Assembly: GCF_030253575.1 (NCBI RefSeq)
Contig: NC_080569.1
Span: 6,738,001-6,802,000, forward strand
Direction: 5' to 3'
From: Rhododendron vialii
Lineage: Eukaryota > Streptophyta > Magnoliopsida > Ericales > Ericaceae
Length of the DNA stretch: 64,000 nt
The position numbers and the translations under genes were made by a program. The stretch's first letter is position 1, and the number at the start of each line of letters is the position of its first letter. The notes below the pieces were generated by a model. The model was not told the DNA's origin. It ran no database searches and saw only the letters and a program-made list of their open reading frames with translations. Shown piece after piece: positions 1-13,094 of this stretch.

Positions 1-678
1 TTTTGGAATTATGGATTTGAAATTCTGTCTCTGTGCACGGTTTTCGATAAATTTTCTCATTATTTTTATTTTTTCATCTATCTCTCTTCACCCAGTATCC
101 AAAATTCCAAAATTAAAATCTTAAAACGAACATGGTCTAGTTTATGTCACTCTCAATATATAACAAATTACCTTCGGATTCCTCTCAGGCAAATCCCAAA
201 GCATTCTTGATAATCGAATAAAATAAAGGAGAAATGACGGCTCATGACGTATTTTAATAATTAATATCAGTTAATGACATGTTGAAAATATTTGTTAACG
301 TTGAAAATATTCTTAGCGGATATTAATTATTAAAACATGTCTCATTTTCCCTAAAATAAGTAGCACAATTTTCAATACAAACAGGATTAGGATAGAATCT
401 GCAGCATGGGGAGATGGTTCTGCAGAGTACTGTTCAAGTTGGTACGTAGAGATCGATCGGCAGCTAGCTCAGCTGTTCTCGATCTCTAAAATGGAACTCG
501 AGTACTCCAAAATAGTCCAATGGTCTAGTCTTTTCCACTACTGTCGTAATTTGGCCAGGACAGCACAGCTAAGAGTACGTACCTTCACAAAATAACAACT
601 GCGGCATAGCTAGCAAACTTAACCGAGTACCTTCGGGACATCATGCGGTACAGTAATCCGGGAGATTTAGGACAATCA
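1..678. other. Intergenic, nothing recognised
   Basis: AT-rich stretch without a credible exon, RNA gene or repeat boundary. A GATC-rich, CAGCTAGCTCAG-containing patch near 445-480 has no assigned role. Confidence 0.5.
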
Positions 679-1259
679 AGGCCTATTTGGACGTGGTATT
701 GTAAAGTGGTGTTATGTTATCTCCTTTTAACATTTGGGATCCATCCTTATACCCTGTTTGGGATCTTAAAAGGGAGGGGGTATTCTCTAATCGGAGGATT
801 CCACTATACCAGCTAACACCGGCTGAGGGAGTATTAGCCATGGGCTACCCTTGACCGGTTGCTGTCGAATCCCCCCAAATTCCCCTCTTTTTCAAAAAAC
901 ACTTCAAAACAAATTTTAATTTTTTATACTTATTAAATTAATTAATTTCATTGAATTTTGTAATTTTATATTTAATTTAATGATTAATCTAATTTAATAT
1001 TGTACAAGGGCAAAAGAGTCATTTAATAACTTTTTTACATCATCCGCCTTTCCTTATACTCCCTATTAGTCTTCCATCCAAACAAAGTATTGTTTAATCC
1101 CCTTTCTTTAATATCTCATCCAAACAACCTACTATTTAATACCCCCTTCATAAATATCACATCAATGTGGGCCATCCCTTATTAACCAATACCCCATACT
1201 ATCCAATCCCCCTATTACATAACACCTCCAAACCTAATCCTGCATCCAAACGAGCCCTC
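679..1259. mobile_element. Candidate TIR DNA element (non-autonomous)
   Basis: The left end (AGGCCTATTTGGACG) and the inverted right end (GAGGGCTCGTTTGGATG on the other strand) match as terminal inverted repeats around about 580 bp of pyrimidine-biased, non-coding sequence. No transposase ORF is present and I could not fix a target-site duplication, so the superfamily is open. Confidence 0.45.
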
Positions 1260-1465
1260 AAAGTACAGTAGAAACTAGAAAGACACAAAAAAAGGTAGGG
1301 CCAAATGTACAAAGCCTTACTGCTCTCCCTTGTAAACCATCAGCCCAATTATTGGGATTATTTTTATTGGTGAAATGGGATTATTGTGTAGTTATATTTA
1401 GGTGTAACGAAATCGTGATTCCAACTCATTTGGGGAGAAAATGTACCCTTTTGTAAGCAGCTAGC

Positions 1466-1745
1466 CGTGCTACTCACACATATTTGTTGCACGATTTTTT
1501 TCGGAGCTCACACAAATAATTTGATTTCGTTCATTAGTTTTGAAATATTTTTTTGAGTGACCCTGTAAAAAATCAGCCCAATATGACCCACTTACATATA
1601 TCTTATTGAGCTGGATTTTTATGGGATTGCTCAGAAAAATATCTTTAGATTAATGAACGGATCGGATAATTTATGTGGGATCCTAAAGTGAGCCTCCCAA
1701 AAAAAATTGTGCACAAATCTGTGGAAAAAATATGTGCCATCAATG
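1466..1745. mobile_element. MITE family A, diverged copy
   Basis: An imperfect inverted repeat whose arms carry the family blocks CACACAAATAAT, CGTTCATTA, CTGTAAAAAATCAGC and their complements (GATTAATGAACGGATCGG, ATTTATGTGGGATCC). The same ordered blocks recur in the well-preserved copy at 29399-29789 and the weaker one at 49006-49390. No coding capacity. Confidence 0.6.
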
Positions 1746-1820
1746 TTTTCGTTTTGTAAATGAGTTGGAGTGAAAGAAAGAAAAGGAAAGAAAAGGAAAG
1801 GAAATTGACACCGTTTCCCA

Positions 1821-2631
1821 GGACACGGGGGCTCTGCTGTCCAAAGGGCGCAACAGCCCCTACCCAGACCACTAAAACGGCAACGTTTTGGTTAAAAAAA
1901 AAATATTTACCATCAATTTGCAATTCTATGGAATAGAAACGTGATTATGAGAGCCTTAGAGACAAAATTTGATTATGTCTCTTCAGAATAATATGATCAG
2001 AATAATAAGATCTTCACACCAGTTCAAACGAATTAAAAATTGGAGTACTTAATTTTTTAACTATATTTTTTAATATATAAATGGTCCCAAAGAATTAAAT
2101 ACTCAAAATTTCACTCCGTTTTAAATCAGTACAAAGATTTTCTTATTCTTATCATAGTATTCTAAAGGGTCATAATTAATTTTTGTTTATAGAGCTCTCA
2201 TAATCACATTTCTGCTCCATAAGGTCCTAAATAAATAACATATACCTAATATGAGAGCCCTAGATATAACAATAAATTACAACCCTTTAGAATAATATGA
2301 TAAGAATAACAAGATCTTTGCACCGATTCAAACGGAGTGAAAACTTGAGCACTTAATTTTTTTGAGACCGTTTATATATTAAAAAATATGGTTAAAAAAT
2401 TAAGTATTCTAATTTTTAATCCGTTTGAATGGATGTGAAGATCTTATTATTCTGATCATATTATTCTAAAGAGACATAATCAAATTTTGTCTCTAAGGCT
2501 CTCATAATCACGTTTCTGCTCCATAAGATTGCAAATTGATGGTAAGTATTTTTTTTAAAACCAAAACGTTGCCGTTTGAGTGGTCTGGGTAGGGGCTGCT
2601 GCGCCCTTTGGGCAGCAGAGCCCCCGCGTCC
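1821..2631. mobile_element. Foldback element, nested palindrome
   Basis: An 811-bp element that is almost entirely a palindrome. The outer termini are GC-rich inverted repeats (GGACACGGGGGCTCTGCTG at the left, its complement at the right), followed by AAAACGGCAACGTTTTGG on each side. Inside lie two consecutive roughly 300-bp units bounded by GAAACGTGATTATGAGAGCC and GGCTCTCATAATCACGTTTC, and each unit is itself an inverted repeat. Flanks share GTTTCC, a possible degraded target duplication. The same GC-rich terminus bounds the element at 29212-30756. Non-coding. Confidence 0.75.
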
Positions 2632-5402
2632 GTTTCCTGAGATGCAGATTCTTTTAGGCCCCGTTTTGTCAAGATTTTTATTTTTTAAGTACTTACTTTC
2701 CGTTTTACGAGACAGATCATTTTCTCACAATATATCACATTCGATTCAAAAAATAAGTTTTTATTTTCCTTAGCAGAACGCGGCCTTACAGGATGTATAT
2801 TCTACTCGGGGTACGAATTCTTTTCCCATTCTTTCCCTCATATCCCCCACCCCAAAGGGCCCAAACCAATATTGCAACGGCCAGTATTGAAAACTGTCCA
2901 TTTCAAAGGGGCCCAAAGCCCAACCAAGCAATCACTGGTCCCGTACGTCAATCCATTGTGCATTAGTATTCTCTTAGAGAGAGCTAAAACCCAAACAACA
3001 GGCCCATTGCTACCCTGCAGGTAAAATTTCATGCCAACATTGCAGTTATTGTGTTATTTTTTTCCCCAGACCTAATGTACAAGTAAAACTACAAAAAGTC
3101 CTATTTTTTTGCAGTGTCGAATATAATTTCGAAGAACATTGGATGGTTATTGTGAAGTTCTATTGCACGAGTCCCTCGTAGCTTTCTGCATTTGAATTTT
3201 TATCTGTTTCCATTCTTAGTTTTATGAAGTTACATCGACATAAAATTAGTGAAATGTGCATCCAAAACTTTCTCCTTGGTTGGAAAATAGGGTTGAAGGG
3301 ATAACTTTTAACACTATATGATAGCTCAAATAATGGTTGCTATTATAATGAAACTTTCACACGCAAATAAGGGTTTGCATCATGACATACCTTTTCATTT
3401 ACTTCCAAGAATTGAGCTAAATTAACGAATCACAAAGTTGAAAATAGTAACATATATACCTGATATTTGAGGTTAGGTAAAATAGGCTTAAGGCCACATG
3501 GCACGGAGTAGGAGACAACATGAGCTGGAGTTTGTCTAGTACAATATGATTAGTGGGCCGCTAAAAGATCATTTGCAATAACCAAAAGTTTACGTCCACT
3601 GCTCAACATTCATCCCTCATCCTATTGTTCTCAATTTCACCGTCCAAAAGTATTTTAGATGGTTCGGATTTTAAAAGACTATTCCAGGGAAAAGTTTAAC
3701 TCTTTTGGAAGAGTCTTTCATGGAGGAGTTTTTTTTAAATTTGAACCATTGATTGCCGAGACTGACGGTGAGATGTTGAGCGGTGGGCATAGCACCGCTA
3801 CTGCAATAATTAGTTTCATTTGCTAGTATATTTTGGGCCCACAACTTTTATTTAAACGGTCATTTTGAAAACCTCCCTCAAAAGATTATTCATGCAAAAA
3901 TTAGCTTCAAGAAAGGGGAGGGGCTTGTATGGAACGGAATCTAAAAGCATCTCTAACGCGCAAATCTTTATTTTGAAGAATGAAAATATTTCTTACTCAA
4001 GCAGTTTATATAGAGAACATAAATATTCATACACACTGCAACCTAAATTCTTCGTTATCGATCATCTCAATCTAATTTTCAAAAAAAAACTTTCATTAAT
4101 TTCTCTTCAAAATTAAACTGAAAGCGAAATACCCTACGAACTAACGGGTCCAGTGGGACTATCGGGTCCTTTTATCATCTCCATACGCATTTCTTTTCCT
4201 TTTTTTTTTTTTTTTTTTAAAGAATTATTGAAGAGATGGAATCTTAGTTCTTTCGGCCATAAGGCCCATTTCAATGCGTTCCATACTACTATCTTATTAT
4301 CCAAATGGTATGTATATTGAACTTGTTTATCCCTTTGTGCTGTAATTTACATTTGACTTCATTCATGGTTTCCATATTATTTATTTTGGTATCAGTACTA
4401 TTTTTTTTTCCCTATGTGAAATATGCATGCGACAGCATGCTGTCGTTGACATTTTTCATTCCCTCCCATACAAGTTGATAAGAACAAAGAGATGCAGAAT
4501 ATATATATCATGCATGCCCACGTCAATTCAGAAGAGAATATTCAGTGCTGCGTTATTCACAGCCGTTCATACCGAAAATAACACCAATTAATAATTGAAT
4601 GTATCCAAGCTCGGATTGTTTAGTTTGACCGACAAAAATAACATTTTATTATTAAGGGAAAGAGGATTCCAACCAAAAGTTGGAAAATACAGATGGGACA
4701 AAACCCAATACATCTGATGGCCTAAAAAGCCCAGAGAGTACAAATAAAGCTCGAAAACCCAGAGCGTTGATCTTGTTAACAAGCTCCAATTATTAACCTC
4801 TCCAGAATTTCATATAGCTTGGATTATTAATGTTAGCAATTTTCTGTTGGTGGGCTAACATAGATCATAAAATTAAATATTAGTACATGTTGCCGAATAA
4901 GGCTTGAGTAATGTCGGTATTACCCATTAGTTGTGATCGTTCAATTAATGTGACTTGGTAATAGACACATATTTATTAGCACGTATTTGGGTCATATCAC
5001 GTGCGTTAAGCGGTACGGGCTTATTTTATATATGTGTATAGACCAATTAAAAAGGGCCCAATATGATTCCATCTATTATGATGGGCTATGATGAAATCAT
5101 GTCTTATAAATATGTGGTTAAGGTCTCCCCTCCAAATCCCAACATCTTTTTCATACGTCCCATCTTTGTGTGAGACATAAGGTCAGGACAAGAGAACACT
5201 AAGGTTTTCATCCTCCACGGCATACAACAGGTACGCATCCAGTATAATTTTTCTTCAATGATTTGACATGGTATCTTGGGTTTAGGGTTTCTTTATGAAA
5301 TCCTACATATTAAACATAAACGTGATGAATTTTGCATGCAGTACAAACTATTCGATCCAATCCCACATAAAAACTTCATTTGATCAGGAAATTAAAAAGA
5401 TA
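2632..5402. other. Intergenic, no gene seen
   Basis: About 2.8 kb of AT-rich sequence. A short inverted-repeat fragment at about 2655-2788 (AGGCCCCGTTTTG against GAACGCGGCCTTA) and a poly-T run near 4200 are visible. Short ORFs here have no domain or coding character. Confidence 0.5.
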
Positions 5403-5772
5403 TACTCCCTTAGTCTCATTTTTTTTGGTCTTTTTCGATACTCGTGTCATTTTTTGAAACTCTTCTATCTCCCAATTTATAATATTTTTCATACTTTTGA
5501 AAACTTTATATTATAGATCTGTATTGCATATTTTTGGTGATTCATATTGGAAGATATAATGTCTTGTTTGTTTCCCTTTTTGAAAAAAAAAATTCAACTA
5601 AAAAAATACTCATTACCTATGCTTCCAATCATTACTCTCCACTCATTACTTCTACTTCTAATCATTACTCTCATGAAAAATTTCTAAAAAATTCATCCAA
5701 ACACAGTATAAGAGTTTAAAAAACAACATGAATATCAAAAAAGTCCAAAAAAAAAAAGGGATGGAGGGAGTA
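5403..5772. mobile_element. Stowaway-like MITE
   Basis: Bounded by TACTCCCTTAGTCTCA at the left and GGGATGGAGGGAGTA at the right, diverged forms of the CTCCCTCCGTCCC terminus common in plant Tc1/mariner-like MITEs that insert at TA. About 370 bp, non-coding. Confidence 0.6.
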
Positions 5773-5840
5773 GTAATTAATTCTTTCTTTTCCCGAAAAC
5801 ACAAGTAGTATGGCTAGAGAAAATCGTCTTAATCCACATA

Positions 5841-6555
5841 TGGGGTGTTTGGATACCTCCTTTTCACATTTTCATTATCTCATTTTTCAGTTTTGATTGT
5901 TTGGCTCCTCATTTCAAAACTCATTCCCAGAAAACACATTCACCGATTTTGCGTTTAGAGGCAAGAAGTGAAAAGGAGCCCAAGAGGTCCTTTTTGCATT
6001 TTGGGCTTTTCCCATTTTCTATTCAATTACCAAAATACCCTTACTAAAATTGGGTAATTACATACAATCCTTCTCCTCTATTCCAGACCTGTTCTTTGCC
6101 ACCACACACGACTGTTGAAGAGAGAAAGAGCAGACGAAAGCTGAAGAAAAGAGAAGCCGATCTAACCTCGTGAGAAATCCTCACCCATTTTTAATCTCGT
6201 CGAACACCCTTTGTAGTAACTGTGAGTTTGATTTCAGGAAAAATAAGTGGGTTTCTCTCAAATTTGAGTTACAAATAACTACCTCCAAAGATTTGTGGTT
6301 TCGTTTTCTCTCTCATCAGTGGTTCTCGTTAATTATCAAACAAACTAAACAATTATTTATACACATTCCCATAAAAAATAATCAAGGGCAATATGGTAAA
6401 AAATCAACTCATAATTCATTTTCATCACATATCTCCCTAACACTACTCCTATTGCAAAATGTATTCTGCATTTATCATCCAAACACTCTATCATATTCAA
6501 AATACATTCTAACCATAATTCAAAAAGTCAAAAAGTGGGCTGCCAAACACTCCCA
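5841..6555. mobile_element. Candidate TIR element
   Basis: TGGGGTGTTTGG at the left is mirrored by CCAAACACTCCCA at the right, 715 bp apart. The interior resembles exon-like GA-rich sequence near 6110-6165 but has no protein I recognise. A target duplication is not evident. Confidence 0.45.
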
Positions 6556-8439
6556 TAATGTCCCCAAAACGTGGATAATGGAGTACTTAGCTATCACATG
6601 CAGTTACTGGAACAATAAAAATAAAAAGGAAAATAAAATAAAATAAAATAATGCGGATATGGGAGTAGAAAGAGACAAATAATCTTTGTAAAATTGGCGA
6701 TCATACATATTCTAACAAGTGGATGGTGTTGATCTTCACGCATGTGACCGCCTAGCTCCCATGGGCCTCTCCAATCTAATGGGGTACTTATGGTCCACTG
6801 CTCACAGCACAGCACTATCATGAGGAAGGTGTTTTCCTTTTACACCTAACTTTCACCAACCATCTGATATCCCTCTCGGATGAGGACTCTGAGAACAAGG
6901 CCAAATTTGGTGCAGTCAGGACGAACCTTCGACCTAACCCCCTCCTGCCTAGCCAAAAAACAAAAACAAAAACAAAAAACAAATAGACCCTCAACCCTTT
7001 CCTCTTTCCTAGCTACAGTATTTCCCTAATTTCGACGGTTAATTAATATTGATAAAAAAACAAAATAAAAAAAAACAAAAAACAAAAAACTCTGGATAGT
7101 GGATACACTTACACTATATGTAGTCCATTGACTGGTGCTCTATAGGCCATGGCCAACTTTAGTTTTTAAATACTTCCTTGGTCCTAATTAATTTATTGGT
7201 TCCTCTTCGGAATTCAAATTTATTTAGGTAACACAATCATCACACTTTTCATGCTTTTATTTTCTCTTTTTATCCTTCAAATTTCAAAACGTCACCATTG
7301 CATTGTCAAATATGGTCTTTAATTTCAAAAAGGAAGACTAAATTAGTAAATTCATCAATTTTTGCCGATTACTTTCATTCATGGATAATATTTTTAGGAC
7401 ATCAACAAGGGTCAGATGGGACTAAAATTTTGGGATGAAGAGTACTAAATAGCCACCGATCATTCTATACTGTCGGATCGTACATCTGACGGCTCAAATC
7501 ACGCGCAGCACCGCGTTATGCACAACACACACCCCGGGTTTGGAGGATTGTTATAGATGCCGGCCAGCTGCCAAGTATGCCATTTGCAGAAGTCAAGGCC
7601 AATCAGCTAGTCAAATGCCTCCACCGTTGTCTGAATAGTGGTTGCAAGCTTATTAATTTATCTAACTTTCCAAAGAATACGATCCTTAACGACTGTGGAC
7701 CTGTTGTTTGCAAAAAACTCGTAAGCCCCATTTTAGAGGCAGGCAAATGGCAGCATCCCAAATTGGCATAAAAGAATTTTAGTGACATAGTTCTGCTTTA
7801 CCAAAATCGTTTTTTCTCCCCGTTTTTGTGCCTTCCCTATGTTATGTTCACATTAGTTTTCCCGCACATCTTCTAATTTTGAAGTCGTGAAACTAATGAC
7901 CGGTTAAATTCTCAAATGGCCCCGACGTTTAAAATGTTTGGTCTCCGTGTAATTCGAACCTACGACCTCACGAAGGACACATATTATTTGTTTTCTAATG
8001 TCAAATAAGCCAAACTCGTCGGGTTTTTTTCCCCCCTTTATTACAAACAACAAACCGGCCTCTAAAAATGAAACACGGTTTCTTCTTCTTGTAATAAGAG
8101 TGATCACATGGATACCGTGATCGAAAGATTAAACAAAAAAAAGCTAACACGTTGGCACGGTGTAAAACCGTGTCTCCCTTTTCTCCTGCTTCTAGGTGTC
8201 TCTCATTCATTGTACACGTGTCGACTAAGTATAGGCGATTCAAATTCATCAAACGCTTAAATCACGCATATTGAATCAAATTCTCAACCACCTGACTATA
8301 ATAACTTAGTCAAACAACGCCCATAGTTGCAGAGAGAGAGAGAAATTTCCGCTAAGCGACTACTTCTCAGGCCATTCCGTTTAAAATTCTCCTGAAAGCC
8401 GACATTAACTCCGTTCGGTCTCCGGAAGATCGCAACCCC
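6556..8439. other. Upstream region of the CIPK gene
   Basis: No gene recognised. A tRNA-like B-box motif (GGTTCGAATTAC) lies on the minus strand around 7950-7962, consistent with a SINE fragment. The last 150 bases include a GA repeat (8332-8342) and are probably the 5' leader of the kinase gene. Confidence 0.45.
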
Positions 8440-10170
8440 ATGCCGGAGATCGAACATGTACCGACCGCCGCCGCCACAACGAGAATGGACAACAGCAACG
8501 GTTTGTTCGGCAAGTATGAGCTCGGGAAACTCCTCGGCTGCGGCGCCTTCGCCAAGGTGTACCACGCCAGGAACATAGCCACCGGCCAGAGCGTCGCCGT
8601 CAAGGTTATCAACAAGAATAAGATTGCCGGCACCAATTTGATGTCTAATGTCAAACGCGAGATCTCCATCATGAGCCGGTTGCGCCACCCCCACATCGTC
8701 AAGCTCTTCGAGGTATATATGATTCTTGGTTTAAAGTTTTCGAATGCACAATTCATCATTTCCATTACCTACTGTTTTGGAGTTTGACCTACTAATACTA
8801 TGAAATTCAAATACATCCGTACTCTTCTGTTAACTGAATTCTAAAATAATAAAAAAAAATCTACAAAAAAAAAAAAAAAAAAGAACGGACGGAAGATACA
8901 AGAAGAATTTTTTATTTCTCGAAAAGAGCAGATGTTGGAACTTTGGTTAAAATTAATGAATCGTTAAAAATAATTGATTAAATTTCCAACTTTTTTTTTT
9001 TTGTAATTTGTGGGAATTATTATACTACCCATCCCTACAATTGTTCATCTACTGATTCTTATCCATGTCAAAGTTTAATATGTCCAATGATTTTAATAAT
9101 TGCGCCTCTTAATCAGCCTCCTCTTATGATCTGAATTTTTACAGGTACTCGCCACCAAGACCAAGATATACTTCGTAATGGAGTTTGTAAAAGGCGGCGA
9201 GCTCTTCGCTAAAGTCGCCAAGGGGCGCTTCAGCGAAGATCTCAGCCGTAAATATTTTCAGCAATTGATTTCTGCCGTCGGGTACTGCCACTCCCGCGGC
9301 GTCTTCCACCGCGACTTGAAGCCAGAAAACCTTCTCCTCGACGAGAACGGTGACTTAAAGGTGTCCGACTTCGGGCTCAGCGCCGTGACGGACCAAGTCC
9401 GCCACGACGGCTTGTTGCACACGCTCTGCGGCACGCCTGCTTACGTGGCCCCCGAGATTCTCGCGAAGAAAGGGTACGATGGGGCGAAGGTGGACGTGTG
9501 GTCATGCGGAGTCATCCTGTTTGTTTTGACGGCTGGTTATTTGCCCTTCAACGACCCCAATCTTATGATGATGTACAAGAAGATCTACAAAGGAGAATTC
9601 CGGTGTCCCAAATGGATGTCGTCTGATCTCAAACGGTTCCTCTCTCGTCTCCTGGATACGAATCCCGCGACGAGAATAACTGTTGATGAGATTATACGGC
9701 ACCCATGGTTCAAAAAGAACTACAAAGAGATTAACTTTTACGAGGAAGAATTATTCGATGAAAAGATCGAGAAAGAAGACGGGTGTGATGGGACACTAAA
9801 CGCGTTTGACCTGATATCGTTCTCGTCCGGGTTGAATCTGTCCGGGCTCTTCGATAACTCGGCCGACGCGGTCGACAACGAGCGGCTCGTGTTGGCCGAG
9901 TCGCCCGAGAGAGTCATCGAGAAAGTTGAGAATATTGTGAAGGTTGGGAACGTTGGTAGGTTGAAGAGGAAGAAGGAATGGGGGTTGGAGTTGGAAGGGC
10001 TGAATGGTAATTTGGTGATGGCCTTGGAGGTTTACCGGTTGACTGACGATTTGGTAGTTGTGGAGATTAGGTGGAAAGCGGGGAGTGCCGGTTTGTACAA
10101 CGAGGTGTGGACGAATAAAATCAAGCCGGAGCTCATTTCCTCACCGGGAGCCCCGGTTCCCGGTAGCTGA
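8440..10170 (+). CDS. CIPK11: CBL-interacting protein kinase (CIPK11-like, SnRK3)
   Basis: Serine/threonine kinase of the SnRK3/CIPK family, activated by calcium-bound CBL sensors and acting on ion transport and stress responses. Exons are 8440-8712 and 9145-10170, with a 432-bp GT-AG intron between codons, giving 432 aa, the usual family length. Visible: glycine loop ([10 protein letters not shown], 31-40), ATP-binding Lys55, HRDLKPEN with Asp147, DFG at 166-168, the [15 protein letters not shown] activation segment, and the CBL-binding NAF motif at 310-312 followed by a C-terminal regulatory domain. The MPEIE start matches my recollection of Arabidopsis CIPK11, as does the [19 protein letters not shown] stretch. 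Relatives in this clade are usually intronless, so the intron is unusual. Family certain; ortholog number from memory. Confidence 0.93.
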
Positions 10171-10208
10171 TATAATTTATGTGGCCAGCATATATGATTG
10201 CTACTTGT

Positions 10209-10284
10209 ATCATTTTCCCTTAAATTATGTGTTTTAATGAGTGGGTATCATTTTCCCTTAAATTACGTGTTTTAATGAGTGGGT
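10209..10284 (+). repeat. 38-bp tandem duplication in the CIPK 3' flank
   Basis: Two adjacent 38-bp copies starting ATCATTTTCCCTTAAATTA, differing at one site (ATGTG versus ACGTG). They begin 39 bases after the kinase stop codon, so probably lie in its 3' UTR. Confidence 0.85.
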
Positions 10285-11529
10285 TCGGTTCGGTGTTTGT
10301 GCTGTCGAGTTTGTACATTAAACAATAATATGACCGAGATAGAATCACGATCTCAGAAATCCGGTCCAAAGAGACAGGTTTTCGAGATAGACCATCCCCT
10401 CTAATAATCATAGCTATTGAAAACAAAAACATATATGGCCGAGTTTTTTTCTATATTCTTAACCGGAATAGTATCATATTGTATCTGTATGTTTTTCTTT
10501 GTGAAAAGCTTCAGGCATTTAGATAATAAAGACAACGAAATGAAGAGGAAAAAAAATTGGAGAATACGTGCAATCAAGTTCTTGTGTAAGATTAGCTTGG
10601 TTTTTGGGTTTTTCTTTTTCTTTTTCTTTTGTGTGGTTAATGGGTTCCGCTGTATTTTGGATGCTATGTGTGTTGGAGTACTATGCAATCGTGTCTATTG
10701 TTTTTTTTAGTGTTTTATTAATTTTTCTGGTTTGTTCGTGTTTTTAATTCCACGTATTACTGGAGGTGTAGTAAGCAACAGCTAGCTTATTAGTGGTTTA
10801 ATTAATGAGTGAAGGGATCTTTGAAGAATGACAATTAAGTTGTCGATTCGGTGTTATACATTCGTGACAAACAGGTGAAGTGGCAGAACTTGGTTCTTAG
10901 TTTAAATATTTATCGCATTCATTGAATGTGACTAAAAAGCTATTCATTCATTGAATTTGAATGTGACTAAAAAATGGGTGTCGTTGGTTACAACTTACAA
11001 GAAAGTCAAAATAAGATGCGTGTTGTATATCGTTCTTGTCTTCATCTTCGCATGATACCGGGAGATCCATCGTATATTGTAAAAAGCCGTTGCTAAAAGT
11101 AAATATGAGTTGGAACCATATTTATATTAACCTAAAATATATACATGTCTATTGCACATATTAAAACAAAATAACATGTTCTAATAAATAAAAGTATTGT
11201 GCATTGCATCATAAATCGAGAAGATAAAATAAGTTTAGAAACATACATAGTTTTTTTTTTTTTTTTCTCTCTAAAAGTACTGAATTATAAGTACGTAACG
11301 CATGATATGTGATCACAAGATTTTTTTAAAATGGATACGTTTAGAGAACGCATCGATTTTAGCTCCAAAAGGGTCGAATCATAAGATACATATCGTGAGT
11401 TGTGAAACTTCAATAACACTGCTGGTTGAATAAGAAGAAGCATAGAAGTTGAGCGACGGCTAATATTTTGTGGCTCGACTGAGATCATCAACTAGAACCG
11501 TAATAAAGTGGAGGTGGAAACCAATACCG
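10285..11529. other. Intergenic, no gene seen
   Basis: AT-rich. A partial direct repeat of TTCATTGAATGTGACTAAAAA occurs around 10915-10975. No coding sequence recognised. Confidence 0.45.
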
Positions 11530-11740
11530 ATATTGTCAACGGGCTTGTAACCCAATAACACTTTTCACCTCTTTCGCATTGAATGTAAGAGGGTTCAATT
11601 CTTGTCATGAACGCGAGTGCTTGATTTGGGAGATGATGGTCTTTGGACTTGCTCCACCCGTATGCCGCTTAATTAGCAGTACTTCGTCCTTATCTTTTTA
11701 GAAGTAGGCTAGACATTTTGAGTGACAAAAAAAAAATCAA
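11530..11740 (+). mobile_element. Candidate SINE
   Basis: A box-A-like segment (CTTGTAACCCAATAACAC) is followed about 50 bases later by a box-B-like GAGGGTTCAATTCTTG, the internal promoter layout of a tRNA-derived SINE. The unit ends in an A-run near 11727-11736. No ORF. Exact ends uncertain. Confidence 0.5.
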
Positions 11741-12579
11741 TACAGAAGTTGTCATCCTTATCTTGAAGAATCCCGTGCCGAAGGAATTCCAATATGGGCC
11801 TGTAACCTCTGTTTGTGCCTTTTGGAACACCATTCGGAAGCAGAACCAATTCTAATTCAAGGTGGGCCTTATAACGAGGCAACGTATTTGTTGATATGTT
11901 GTTGGGCCTTGATTTTTACTATCACAACTTAAAAATCTAGAAATACAATCTTTGCTCTCTTCCGGTAAATAGTTTGAGAAAATCTTGTTTACAGAGCAGA
12001 TGTAAAACAAGTGTTTACAGAACTCAATCTCGGCTGTCCAAAAGTGTTTTGAACGCTTTAACGGTAATAGATTATCTAACCGTTAAAAGATTATTTTCAA
12101 TTCGGGCCGTCCAATGCACAAACAGACAGCTGAGATTACTCAACTCCGTAAAAAGCCGCTTTGCAGCAGCTTCGTAAATGAGTATATAGTTTTACTCGCA
12201 CTCCAATGAACGCTTGTATTGTACTCCGCACCTAATTACCACACAAAAAAAAAAAAAAGGTCTGAATTTTTGGCTTATTTTTATCTTTATTCAGGAAATT
12301 GTGAGTTTCAATTATAATTTTTCACTTTTTTGATTACTCTTGAGATGAATCAATAATTTACAAAACTTTGACGCAAAACTAAAGAATGCAAAACCTTTTT
12401 GGAGTAAAGACAAAGAAAAGCTAAGTGATTTTTCTTGTGCCAAAATAGGCTAATTAAAGGGATAGGAAAGAGAAATGTGATTTTCCCAAAGAAGTATCCC
12501 CTCTCTTCTTCGATTATCTTTGTGACCAAAGATATATTGCGATTGCGATTGCATTGCTCACTAGCTAGGCAGGACAATA
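11741..12579. other. Intergenic, no gene seen
   Basis: No exon recognised. The part at 11960-12180 holds paired segments on the theme CTGTCCAAAAGTG / CCGTCCAATGCAC, possibly an old MITE. A poly-A run lies at 12245-12258. Confidence 0.4.
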
Positions 12580-12584
12580 TATAA

Positions 12585-12998
12585 TGTTGTGCCGAACACG
12601 AAATTGAGAATACAACAAATCAACAAGCGATAAACAAGAACACAATGATATACGTGGTTCCGTTCAAGCACAAAGCAAGAACGTACTCCACGGGGAAAAG
12701 AGCAAGAGGATTCACTATAAACGGGGAGAGAAACAAAGAGCCGGCTATACCCGTAACTCTACTTGAAGCACCAAACAGATATCTAGGGACAAATCTCTGG
12801 TGGAACCCAAAAGGGAGACACAAACCCTTGGTGGAACCCTAAGAGCATAAACAAAATCCTAATATCTAAGCCCTTGAACAAAAGACCATAACCCTAGGAA
12901 CCCCCAAGGTCCCTATTTATAGGAAAACACTAAATAAACCTAAACCAAATAGGAAAAGGAATCCTAGTCAATTTAGGAATTCTAGTCAATTTCCAACA
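12585..12998 (-). repeat. 3' LTR of the Copia TR-GAG element
   Basis: Direct repeat of 14628-15041. It contains TATAAATA on the minus strand (in CCTATAAATAGGGACC), the likely LTR promoter core. Confidence 0.93.
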
Positions 12999-13094
12999 AA
13001 TCTCCACCTTGACTTGAATTCCATCGAATTCAACACTATAGGCAATCCTCTCCTTTAATCGCTCATCTCCCCCAAAAGCCCCCCCACGGGGCCA

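Noticed and set aside
6170-6646. 158-aa plus-strand ORF
   Set aside because: Composition follows the AT-rich background, no domain, and it lies in a candidate TIR element; codon 1 has no supporting context.
8296-8765. Two antisense 132-aa ORFs
   Set aside because: Shadows of CIPK exon 1 on the opposite strand; the plus-strand frame carries clear kinase motifs.
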